The notes under the pieces were generated by a model, which worked only from the letters and a program-made list of their open reading frames with translations, did not search any database and had not been told where the DNA came from. The translations under genes were made by a program, and so were the position numbers. Positions 7,007 through 14,084 of a DNA stretch of 17,437 bases are shown here, one piece after another; the stretch's first letter is position 1, and each line of letters begins with the position of its first letter. The stretch comes from Bacteroidales bacterium UBA1219 (GTDB lineage Bacteria; Bacteroidota; Bacteroidia; Bacteroidales; P3): positions 1 to 17,437 of the forward strand of contig DBXF01000005.1 in the NCBI GenBank assembly GCA_002309295.1, given 5' to 3'.

Positions 7007-8173
7007 ATGAAATACTTTAACGAAGACAAAGCAGCAGAGCAAAAGCTCAGACAGTCGGCAACGCAGCCCGAGTCCTCGCTGTTGGCACCCACTGCCGAGC
7101 ATCTGAAGGCCGAAGCCACCGCCGACGTACTGCCTATAATTCAACAGATTGACGCCCTTGCCGAAACGCAGGACATCAGTCTGCCGTTTCTGCGTCGGCT
7201 GCTCGAAATGCCGAAGGACAACGCCGTGAAATACCTTCACGCCAAGGCCCGAAAGGCTGTGGAAACGGTCTATGGCGACAAGATTTTCCTCCGCGGACTG
7301 GTTGAGATTACCAGTTTCTGCCGAAACAACTGCAACTACTGCGGTATCCGTCGCAGCAACAACACCTTGCCCCGCTACCGTATGACGTTCGACGAGATAA
7401 TGGCCTGTTGCCAAGACGGTTACAAATACGGCATGCGCACTTTCGTGCTTCAGGGCGGCGAGGATATGTGGTGGACCGACGAACGTCTGGGCGACCTTGT
7501 CTCGCAAATCCGTGCCCGGTATCCCGACTGCGCCATCACCCTCTCCATGGGCGAACGCTCGCGCGAGAGCTACCAACGCCTCTTCGACCTGGGTGCCAAC
7601 CGTTACCTGCTGCGTCACGAGACCGCCGACGAGGACCATTACCACTACCTGCACCCCGCCGAGATGTCGTTCCAAAACCGTATGCAGTGCCTGCAATGGC
7701 TCAAAGAAATTGGCTATCAGGTGGGTTGCGGCTTTATGGTGGGCTCCCCCGGACAGACTCCCGAAACCATCTTCAAGGACCTGCAGTTTATCCGTTCGTT
7801 CCGTCCGCAGATGGTGGGCATAGGACCTTTCGTGGCCACACAGCACACACCCTTCGCCGACCAGCCCAACGGCTCGGTGGAGACCACCCTGCGACTCCTC
7901 TCTACCATACGTCTTTTGCACCCCCATGTGCTTTTGCCCTCCACCACGGCCTTGGGCAGCCTGCACCCGCTGGGCAGGGAGCTCGGTGTGCTGGCAGGAG
8001 CCAACGTGCTGATGCCCAACCTCTCGCCCGTGGAGAACCGCGAGAAATACAATATCTACGACAATAAGATCTGTCTCGGCGACGGCATAGAGCAGTGCAG
8101 CGATTGCCTGCAGCTGCGTATGGGCTCCACCGGACGCAGGATAGTGGTGGAAAGAGGGGACTTCGTAGGCTGA
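7007..8173 (+). CDS. hydE: [FeFe] hydrogenase H-cluster radical SAM maturase HydE
   Basis: A 388-residue radical SAM enzyme that works with HydG and HydF to build the diiron subcluster of [FeFe] hydrogenase. The SAM-cluster cysteines are C105, C109 and C112 in FCRNNCNYCGIR. Family blocks that follow are FVLQGGED, SMGERSRESY, RYLLRHETAD, GFMVGSPGQT, MVGIGPF and ANVLMPNLSP. C356, C364 and C367 have the same spacing (8 and 3) as the three cysteines of the auxiliary [2Fe-2S] cluster in Thermotoga maritima HydE, so that optional site is retained. Compared with that protein there are about 40 extra N-terminal residues, so the true start may lie further in, although no internal ATG precedes codon 68. 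hydF, hydG and the hydrogenase itself are not in the window. Confidence 0.95.
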   Translation: MKYFNEDKAAEQKLRQSATQPESSLLAPTAEHLKAEATADVLPIIQQIDALAETQDISLPFLRRLLEMPKDNAVKYLHAKARKAVETVYGDKIFLRGLVEITSFCRNNCNYCGIRRSNNTLPRYRMTFDEIMACCQDGYKYGMRTFVLQGGEDMWWTDERLGDLVSQIRARYPDCAITLSMGERSRESYQRLFDLGANRYLLRHETADEDHYHYLHPAEMSFQNRMQCLQWLKEIGYQVGCGFMVGSPGQTPETIFKDLQFIRSFRPQMVGIGPFVATQHTPFADQPNGSVETTLRLLSTIRLLHPHVLLPSTTALGSLHPLGRELGVLAGANVLMPNLSPVENREKYNIYDNKICLGDGIEQCSDCLQLRMGSTGRRIVVERGDFVG

Positions 8174-8243
8174 GTTGAAAGTTGAAAATTGATAGTTGAA
8201 ATTTAATTCGGAACTCGGAATTCGGAACTCGGAACCTTTAGCT
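8174..8243. repeat. 10 in-phase heptads starting at the hydE stop
   Basis: Immediately after the TGA stop the DNA divides into ten 7-bp units: GTTGAAA-type for the first four, then a transition, then CGGAACT/CGGAATT-type. The phase is unbroken across the change. No coding potential and no obvious terminator. Confidence 0.85.
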
Positions 8244-8431
8244 CGGCCTAGCCAATTCGGAAGTTGATTGGACCAGTTGCGTCGGATTCGAAATCTAAAT
8301 AAATTGTACATTTTTCATGGTTAATTTGCAAACTGAAAACTCCCCACTGCATACTTTTTTGCTTTTATTTTTAATTCTAAACTCTTAATTACCAACTGAT
8401 TACCCCCCCCGGTAAAAAGGTTGAAAAAATA
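8244..8431. other. AT-rich spacer between hydE and the lipoprotein promoter
   Basis: No gene or terminator is seen here. A short run of heptads ending in ACT occupies 8328-8355 (GCAAACT, GAAAACT, CCCCACT, GCATACT), similar to the tract at 9189. A run of eight C lies at 8403-8410. Confidence 0.6.
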
Positions 8432-8463
8432 TTTGCATAAGAAGAAATAAATGTGTAACTTTG
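8432..8463 (+). promoter_or_regulatory. complete sigma-ABfr promoter of the 8546 lipoprotein
   Basis: TTTG at 8432-8435 and TAACTTTG at 8456-8463 are separated by 20 bp and followed by CA, matching the Bacteroidetes consensus in both boxes. It predicts a start near 8470 and a leader of about 75 nt. Confidence 0.85.
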
Positions 8464-8545
8464 CATCGTAAAGTTACCGTGATTGTCTAACTTGCTGTTG
8501 TACAATTATGGAAAAGTGAAATGTAAACCAATAAAATAAACTGAT

Positions 8546-9070
8546 ATGAAAAAAAATGCTTTAAAATTATTCGGAGTTTTTGCAATGCTGATTATGGTAG
8601 TTGTAGCCATTTCTTCTTGCAAAAAGGAAAAAAATGAAAAGCCTTACACATCAACAACAGTTGTTGGAACAGACTCTACAATGGTTGTAGAGCCAGAAAG
8701 CCAGAATCTGTTGGTTACAGGTGTCCACAACTCCGACTGTCTTAACAGTGGCGTAGAAAAAAGCGATACCATTGGGTGGGGTGTAACTCTCGACCGCATT
8801 GGGAACGACTTGTATTTCGAATGGTCGCGTTGTATGTCTGGTTGCGGACTTGACAGTTTTGCAGTACGAAGCAACATTATCGGTGATACGCTTGAGATAG
8901 ATGTTCGCGCGTTTGGCGATTGGGCAAATTGTACGTGCGAATACGACCTCGATGCCACCATTAACAATGTCCCCGCTAAAAGGTTCTTCGTAAAGCTTTA
9001 CTATGGCATTATGACTTTTGGCCGCAACATGAGAGGAGAGTTGTTTTATTCCAAATGGATTAACTTGTAG
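8546..9070 (+). CDS. lipoprotein of unknown function
   Basis: A 174-residue protein with a lipoprotein signal peptide: KKNALK at the start, a hydrophobic stretch at about residues 8-22, and the lipobox AISSC with C25 as the lipid-bearing cysteine. KKEKNEK follows. The mature part has several cysteines (in NSDCLN, SRCMSGCGLD and WANCTCEYD) that could form disulfides in the periplasm or on the cell surface. No family is recognised. The gene stands alone, with its own promoter (8432-8463) and terminator (9094-9125), and is more AT-rich than hydE upstream or the peptidase gene downstream. Confidence 0.8.
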   Translation: MKKNALKLFGVFAMLIMVVVAISSCKKEKNEKPYTSTTVVGTDSTMVVEPESQNLLVTGVHNSDCLNSGVEKSDTIGWGVTLDRIGNDLYFEWSRCMSGCGLDSFAVRSNIIGDTLEIDVRAFGDWANCTCEYDLDATINNVPAKRFFVKLYYGIMTFGRNMRGELFYSKWINL

Positions 9071-9093
9071 CGAAATGCCAGTAACACAAACAG

Positions 9094-9125
9094 AAAAAGA
9101 GACGCCCTCGGGTGTCTCTTTTTTT
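9094..9125 (+). terminator. strong intrinsic terminator after the 8546 lipoprotein
   Basis: GAGACGCCC pairs with GGGTGTCTC (one G-T pair) around a two-base top that would open to a four-base loop, followed by seven or more T and preceded by five A. It can serve both strands. Confidence 0.92.
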
Positions 9126-9188
9126 GTTGTTTTTCAGATTGACAGATATACCGAGCGGTGGGTGAGCTTGTCGAACCCCCGCATCGTT

Positions 9189-9258
9189 GAACTGCAAACT
9201 GCAAACTGCAAACTCCAAACTGCAAACTGCCCCCTGAATACTAACCCCTATCCCCTAA
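9189..9258. repeat. 10 in-phase heptads upstream of the peptidase promoter
   Basis: Ten 7-bp units with ACT or CCT at fixed positions: AAACTGC four times, near-copies GAACTGC and AAACTCC, then CCCCTGA, ATACTAA, CCCCTAT and CCCCTAA. The tract ends 15 bp before the -7 box of the downstream gene, so it covers the expected -33 position. Confidence 0.88.
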
Positions 9259-9273
9259 TTTGAAAAAAAATCG

Positions 9274-9281
9274 TATCTTTG
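9274..9281 (+). promoter_or_regulatory. sigma-ABfr -7 box of the M3 peptidase gene
   Basis: TATCTTTG followed by CA. A TTTG at 9259-9262 is only 11 bp upstream, too close to serve as the -33 box. The predicted start near 9288 leaves a leader of only about 17 nt, which fixes the peptidase start at the ATG at 9305 rather than any upstream codon. Confidence 0.7.
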
Positions 9282-9304
9282 CAGTCCATAAAAAAGACAT
9301 ACCA

Positions 9305-11341
9305 ATGAGAAAAATAACACTGATTGCCGGATGTGCGTTGCTGATGCTCGCTGCCGGATGTAAGGACAAAAACACAACAGATATGGACAAAGACAATCCG
9401 TTTATCGCGGGGTTCAACACACCGTACAACATCCCCGATTTCGAGAAAATCAAGACAGAACACTACATGCCTGCTTTCGAGGAGGGCATGAAACGTCAGA
9501 AAGAGGAAATAGACGCCATCGTTAACAATCCCGAAGCCCCCACTTTCGAAAACACCATTGAGGCTTTCGAATACAGCGGCGAGCTGCTCAACACCGTCAG
9601 CGGTGTGTTTTTCAACCTAACGGAATGTGAAAACTCCCCCGAGATGGAGGCCATTGCCGAGGAGGTTACGCCTTTGCTCTCTGCCCACGGCGACGACATC
9701 GCCCTCAACGCCAAGCTCTTCGCCCGTATCAAAGCCGTTTACGACCAGCGTGAGTCGCTGCAGCTCAACCCCGAACAGATGCGTCTGCTCGAGGAGACCT
9801 ACAAAGGCTTCGTGCGCGGTGGCGCCAATGTGCCTGAGGAAAAGCAGGCGCGTTTCCGCGAACTCAACGAGCGCATCGCATCGCTCACCCTGCGTTTTGC
9901 ACAAAACGTGCTTAAAGCCACCAATGCCTACAGCAAGAAACTCGACGACGGCACCGAGGTTACCCTGCAGCTGCCCTCGTGGGAACCTTTCATGCAGACC
10001 TGTCCCGACCGCAAGCTGCGCGAGGAGGTGTGGCACGCCTATACCGACCGATGCAACGGCGGCGAGTTCGACAACACCAAGATTATCGACACCCTCACCA
10101 ACCTGCGTCTCGAACGCGCCAACATTCTCGGTTTCCCCACCCACGCCGACTATGTGCTCGACGACTGTCTGGCCAAAACTCCGCAAGCCGTGTACAACTG
10201 CCTGATGCAGATTTGGAAACCCGCCCTCAACAAAGCCAAAGCCGAGTGCGCCGAATACCAGAAAATGCTCGAAAAAGACGAACCCGGTGCCAAGCTGCAG
10301 CCGTGGGACTGGCGTTACTATAGCGAAAAGCTGAGAGCCGAGAAATACAACCTCGAAGACTCCGTGGTGCGTCCCTATTTCGCCCTCGACAACGTGCTGG
10401 GCGGCGCTTTCGATGTTGCCAACCGGCTGTACGGCCTCACTTTCGAGCCCACCGACACCCTGCCCACCTACAACAAGGAGGCACGCTGTTTCTTGGTGAA
10501 AGACAGCGGCAACGTGATAGGCGTGTTGTATATGGATTTCTTCCCGCGTGAGAGCAAACGCAGCGGCGCTTGGATGACCGAGTTCCGCGGACAGAAAGTG
10601 AACCAGAAAGGCGAAAACGTTATACCCATCATTCAGGTGGTGTGCAATTTCACCAAACCCTCCGGCGACAAGCCTTCGCTGCTCAATTTCGACGAGAGCG
10701 AGACTCTGTTCCACGAGTTCGGCCACGCCCTGCACGGACTGCTCAGCAAGTGCCACTACCCGTCGTTGGCCGGAACCAACGTGCCGCGCGATTTTGTGGA
10801 GCTGCCTTCACAGATTATGGAGAACTGGTGCCGCAACAAAGAGGTGATGAAATCGTACGCCAAGCACTACAAAACCGGCGAGGCCATCCCCGACGAGCTT
10901 ATCGCCAAGATTGCCGCCGCACAGACCTACGGACAGGGTTTCATCAACACCGAGCTGCTGGCCGCCTCGCTGCTCGATATGGACTACCATTCCATTACCG
11001 AAAAACAGTCCATCGACCCCAATAAGTTCGAACAGGAGCACATGGACAAAATCGGTCTGATACCCGAAATCATCAGCCGTTACAAAAGCCCCTATTTCCA
11101 GCATATCTTCACCACAGGCTACGATGCCGGCTATTACAGCTACACTTGGACCGCCATCCTCGACCACGACGCCTTTGCGGCTTTTGTGGAGAGTGGCGAC
11201 ATATTCAACCCCGAGCTGGCCAAGAAATTCCGCCACCTGCTCGAAAGCGGCAACACCGTGGAGCCTATGAAGATGTATCTTGAATTCCGCGGCAAGGAAC
11301 CCAGCGTAAAACCCCTGCTTAAAGATAGAGGATTGATGTGA
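9305..11341 (+). CDS. M3 family zinc metallopeptidase (Dcp/oligopeptidase A-like), lipoprotein
   Basis: A 678-residue thimet-oligopeptidase-family enzyme that cleaves short peptides, closest in length and layout to peptidyl-dipeptidase Dcp and oligopeptidase A. The zinc site is HEFGH at 470-474 plus E499 in DFVELPSQ. The 29-residue gap from first histidine to the glutamate equals that of thimet oligopeptidase. The GYDAGYYSYTW block near the C terminus supplies the tyrosines that contact substrate in this family. Unlike cytoplasmic Dcp it has a lipoprotein signal, MLAAGC with C19, so it is likely anchored in the periplasm or outer membrane. The lipobox supports the start at 9305. Whether it acts as a dipeptidase or endo-oligopeptidase cannot be told here. 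Confidence 0.92.
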   Translation: MRKITLIAGCALLMLAAGCKDKNTTDMDKDNPFIAGFNTPYNIPDFEKIKTEHYMPAFEEGMKRQKEEIDAIVNNPEAPTFENTIEAFEYSGELLNTVSGVFFNLTECENSPEMEAIAEEVTPLLSAHGDDIALNAKLFARIKAVYDQRESLQLNPEQMRLLEETYKGFVRGGANVPEEKQARFRELNERIASLTLRFAQNVLKATNAYSKKLDDGTEVTLQLPSWEPFMQTCPDRKLREEVWHAYTDRCNGGEFDNTKIIDTLTNLRLERANILGFPTHADYVLDDCLAKTPQAVYNCLMQIWKPALNKAKAECAEYQKMLEKDEPGAKLQPWDWRYYSEKLRAEKYNLEDSVVRPYFALDNVLGGAFDVANRLYGLTFEPTDTLPTYNKEARCFLVKDSGNVIGVLYMDFFPRESKRSGAWMTEFRGQKVNQKGENVIPIIQVVCNFTKPSGDKPSLLNFDESETLFHEFGHALHGLLSKCHYPSLAGTNVPRDFVELPSQIMENWCRNKEVMKSYAKHYKTGEAIPDELIAKIAAAQTYGQGFINTELLAASLLDMDYHSITEKQSIDPNKFEQEHMDKIGLIPEIISRYKSPYFQHIFTTGYDAGYYSYTWTAILDHDAFAAFVESGDIFNPELAKKFRHLLESGNTVEPMKMYLEFRGKEPSVKPLLKDRGLM

Positions 11342-11375
11342 TGTCTTAAGTTGAACAATTAAACCAAACGAGACA

Positions 11376-11858
11376 ATGAAGAAAATACTTTTAATCGCCA
11401 CTATGGCGTGTGTCATAGGGATGATGACCGCCTGCTTTTTCTTTCATACACCCACACCCCCAAAAATTGACCCCAATGACACATTTGTTATCACTGTGCC
11501 TGAAAAAAATCCTGAGTTCCCCGGTGGCACCGATTCGTTGGATGCTTATTTGGATAGACACGTGCGTTATCCCCAAAAAGCATTGGAAAATGGAATTGAG
11601 GGAAAGGTATATGTTCAATTCATTGTCGAGAAGGACGGTAGCATCTCGGATGCAAAAGTGTTGAGAGACATTGTTTACGGCAGCGATGAAGCCGACAGTC
11701 TGGCATCAGAGCTTGGCTGTGGCGCCGAAGTCATTCGCGTATTAAACTTGAACACTATGCCGAAATGGGAACCAGCCGTAATTCATGGTTATATAAGACG
11801 CTGTTACTACACAATGCCTTTTGAATTTACCCAAGGAAAAAATTATCCCACTGAATAA
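11376..11858 (+). CDS. lipoprotein with TonB C-terminal domain
   Basis: A 160-residue protein with a lipoprotein signal (lipobox MTAC, C20) and a TonB-C-like domain over about residues 45-155. Typical TonB_C features of Bacteroidetes are present: EFPGG, LDRHVRYPQKALENGIEGKV, FIVEKDGSISDAKVL, RVL and MPKWEPAV near the end. True TonB has an N-terminal membrane helix that binds ExbB/ExbD and a proline-rich spacer. Here both are replaced by a lipid anchor and a short linker, so it is unlikely to energise receptors and may bind partners through the fold alone. It starts 35 bp after the peptidase gene with no terminator between, suggesting co-transcription. Confidence 0.85.
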   Translation: MKKILLIATMACVIGMMTACFFFHTPTPPKIDPNDTFVITVPEKNPEFPGGTDSLDAYLDRHVRYPQKALENGIEGKVYVQFIVEKDGSISDAKVLRDIVYGSDEADSLASELGCGAEVIRVLNLNTMPKWEPAVIHGYIRRCYYTMPFEFTQGKNYPTE

Positions 11859-11908
11859 TCCACAGCACCGTTGATTGGTGGGTGAAACAACTATGATATT
11901 GTTTTTTT

Positions 11909-12424
11909 ATGACAAAACAGAAAGATTTAATAACAAATCGGTTGAACAGTTTGCGGTTTTGTAGGCTTTGTCATGAAATTGTAAAGTATCACCCCGAATT
12001 TTATGACGATAATGGACGTTATTTAAAAGAAGAGTGGACTTCTTTTGATGATGTGGGGCGTGTGTATGGAGGCAAGGTAGTAACTATTGATGATTATCTG
12101 GAAATAGAAAACCGTTTTATAGAAATCACTCATGCTGTTCTCGAAGAGTCTGGCTGTAAGTTCTTGACATTGGGATGCGTGGAAAATTATCGTCGCAAAG
12201 CCGTAAAAGAAGGAAAACGTGTCCATGTTTCTCACTTGGATTATTATCTTCGTATGGCATTGCGAGGGGAAGCGTTTATTGTATTTATCAACAGAAGCAG
12301 AGGCGTTCAATTCGATTGGTCTTCGGACTGCCTCTATATGCATTTGTATTGTCGCATCCCGCTCAATAGACTTCGTAGTATCGTGGAATCAAGAGGATTG
12401 TTCCTTGATCCGCGTTCAAAATGA
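11909..12424 (+). CDS. conserved-looking protein of unknown function
   Basis: A 171-residue soluble protein with no signal peptide or membrane segment. It is rich in aromatic and charged residues, has a CRLC pair near residues 18-21, a middle segment around FLTLGCVENYRRKAVKEGK, and a C-terminal half with SRGVQFDWSSDCLYMHLYCR. I recognise no family. Codon use is more AT-rich than in the metabolic genes. It begins 51 bp after the TonB-C lipoprotein gene, with no promoter box visible. It ends 33 bp before the first copy of the 32-bp repeat array, so it may be the upstream neighbour of that regulatory region. The start is the first ATG of the frame. Confidence 0.65.
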   Translation: MTKQKDLITNRLNSLRFCRLCHEIVKYHPEFYDDNGRYLKEEWTSFDDVGRVYGGKVVTIDDYLEIENRFIEITHAVLEESGCKFLTLGCVENYRRKAVKEGKRVHVSHLDYYLRMALRGEAFIVFINRSRGVQFDWSSDCLYMHLYCRIPLNRLRSIVESRGLFLDPRSK

Positions 12425-12457
12425 CGCCGCTCAGAAGTTTTTAGAACTTGCTGGTGT

Positions 12458-12634
12458 GCAAAATAGTGCAGTTTGGATGCTTAAAATTTGCAAAATAGTG
12501 CAGTTTATATGCTTAAAATTTGCAAAATAGTGCAGTTTATATGCTTAAAAATTGCAAAATAGTGCAGTCTAAGTGTCTGATATTTGCAAAATAGTGCAGT
12601 TTGGAGGTAAAATTTTTGCAAAATAGTGCAGTTT
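12458..12634. repeat. six 17-bp cores at exact 32-bp spacing (iteron/operator-like array)
   Basis: The core GCAAAATAGTGCAGTTT occurs at 12458, 12490, 12522, 12554, 12586 and 12618; only the fourth copy differs, by one base (GTCT for GTTT). The start-to-start distance is exactly 32 bp each time, close to three helical turns. The 15-bp intervals are AT-rich and variable; three share TGCTTAAAA and the last two diverge more. All copies point the same way, and the last core ends 16 bp before the -7 box of the ATPase gene. It looks like a set of protein-binding sites on one DNA face. It is not a CRISPR: repeats and intervals are too short. Confidence 0.95.
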
Positions 12635-12650
12635 GTAAATATTTTTTTCG

Positions 12651-12658
12651 TATCTTTG
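12651..12658 (+). promoter_or_regulatory. sigma-ABfr -7 box of the DUF4143 ATPase gene
   Basis: TATCTTTG followed by CA. The expected -33 region (around 12628-12632) falls inside the sixth repeat core; a TTTG at 12632-12635 is 15 bp upstream, shorter than the usual spacing. A start near 12665 gives a leader of about 13 nt, so a protein bound to the last repeat would touch RNA polymerase. Confidence 0.7.
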
Positions 12659-12677
12659 CACCACAATTTTATTGATT

Positions 12678-13958
12678 ATGATAGACAAACGAACACTGGA
12701 ATTTGTTTTCTCCGACCAACAGGAGGAATTTAAAGAAAGAGCACGGGAGATGCTGTGCCACAGACGCGAGGTATCGCTTGTAGACCTGAAAAGTACACAG
12801 GCGCAGGTGGTTATAGGCGTAAGACGTAGTGGGAAATCGACACTTTGTTATCAGGCAGTGAAAAGCAAAGGCGGAAAGTTCGCCTACGCCGATTTCGATG
12901 ACGAACGTCTGCTTGGCCTTGATGCAAAGCAACTTAACGATGTGTTGGAGGTGCTATATAAGATTTATGGCGATTTCCAATACCTGTTTCTTGACGAGAT
13001 ACAAAATATCAAGGGCTGGCACCTGTTCGTGAACCGTTTGTTAAGGAAAAACATGCACGTTATCATAACTGGTTCCAACGCAAAACTCCTCAGCGGCGAA
13101 TTGGCCACCCACCTGTCGGGTCGCAACAAGGAAATACCTCTATATCCTTTTTCGTATAAGGAATTCTGTACCATGAAAAAAGTGGACATCGCCCATCGTA
13201 CCACCAAAGCGGAGGCATTTCGCCGTAAGGCTTTCGATGAGTACTTGAAGCAGGGTGGATTCCCCGAACTGCTGTCTGTCGAAGACAACAAAGATTACGT
13301 CAACACCCTTGTGGAAAATATTTTAAAACGCGATATTGAGCAGCGTTACAAGATTTCGTACAAGGCCGCCTTCGAGCAGTTGGCACATCATTTGATGAAT
13401 GTGGCGCCCACCGTTGTCGTAGTCAAGGATTTGGCAAGTCTTTTCAACATAAAGTCGCTGAACACCGTCAAAAACTATGTAAAATATCTTAAGGATGCAT
13501 ACCTATTTATAGGTATCCAGAAATATTCGCAGAAAAGCCGTCAGAGGGTTGTGCAGGAAAAAATCTATACCGTTGATGTGGCAATGATGGATAAGCGCGA
13601 GAACGCCTTCGCAGGCGATAATTTAGGGCATCGTCTGGAAACTGTAGTTGCCATACATCTGATGCGGAAATGCAAGATAGAAGGTTGTGACGTCTATTAT
13701 CTCAACGAGCGTTCGGGCGAATGTGATTTCATTGTATGCAAAGGAAAACAAGTCGTTCAGGCCATACAAGTGTCTTACGATATTTCGGCGGAAAAGACGC
13801 GCAAGCGTGAGATAAACGGACTGCTGTTAGCCGCCCATCAGACGGGTTGCGACAACCTTCTGCTGTTGACCGACCACGAGAGCGGAAATGTCGAGGAGTC
13901 TGGACGCCATATCATGATACAGCCTGTATATGAGTGGAGTCTGGAACTGGGTGTTTAA
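12678..13958 (+). CDS. AAA_14 ATPase with C-terminal DUF4143 domain
   Basis: A 426-residue P-loop ATPase of the AAA_14/DUF4143 family, widespread and multicopy in Bacteroidetes but without a settled function. Walker A is GVRRSGKST at 47-55 and Walker B is YLFLDEIQ at 102-109. ITGSNAKLLSGELATHLSGR, containing the sensor and arginine-finger region, follows. A middle helical/winged-helix part precedes the C-terminal DUF4143 region. That region holds LNERSGECDFIV and QAIQVSYD, an arrangement like the core of PD-(D/E)XK nucleases; activity is unproven. A TTG at 12672 is in frame, but the ATG at 12678 fits the family start better. The six-copy 32-bp array sits right upstream, so the gene is probably tightly regulated, perhaps by its own product. 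Confidence 0.9.
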   Translation: MIDKRTLEFVFSDQQEEFKERAREMLCHRREVSLVDLKSTQAQVVIGVRRSGKSTLCYQAVKSKGGKFAYADFDDERLLGLDAKQLNDVLEVLYKIYGDFQYLFLDEIQNIKGWHLFVNRLLRKNMHVIITGSNAKLLSGELATHLSGRNKEIPLYPFSYKEFCTMKKVDIAHRTTKAEAFRRKAFDEYLKQGGFPELLSVEDNKDYVNTLVENILKRDIEQRYKISYKAAFEQLAHHLMNVAPTVVVVKDLASLFNIKSLNTVKNYVKYLKDAYLFIGIQKYSQKSRQRVVQEKIYTVDVAMMDKRENAFAGDNLGHRLETVVAIHLMRKCKIEGCDVYYLNERSGECDFIVCKGKQVVQAIQVSYDISAEKTRKREINGLLLAAHQTGCDNLLLLTDHESGNVEESGRHIMIQPVYEWSLELGV

Positions 13959-14084
13959 GTCTTTGAATAAATCATAAAAATAAGTTGCCATGGATTTACG
14001 TGTCTCTCTATTTTCGAGATTCGTGTCCTGTAATAAACAATAAAAATATGGTTGTCACGTTATTGCAAACATAAAACAGTATAA

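Noticed and set aside
8403..8410. Run of eight C as a phase-variation tract
   Set aside because: It lies upstream of the lipoprotein promoter boxes, outside both the -33 to -7 spacer and any reading frame, so a length change would have no evident effect.
9260..9304. Upstream start for the M3 peptidase at a TTG
   Set aside because: The extension overlaps the -7 promoter box and would precede the transcription start. The ATG at 9305 gives a normal lipoprotein signal peptide.
12458..12634. The 32-bp-period array as a CRISPR
   Set aside because: The conserved part is 17 bp and the intervals 15 bp, both well below CRISPR sizes. The intervals are AT-rich and partly similar to each other, and no cas gene is present.
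13990..14043. Small frame of 17 codons starting MDLRVSLFSR ahead of the phosphotransferase gene
   Set aside because: Too short, with no promoter box or other support; expected by chance in AT-rich spacer.
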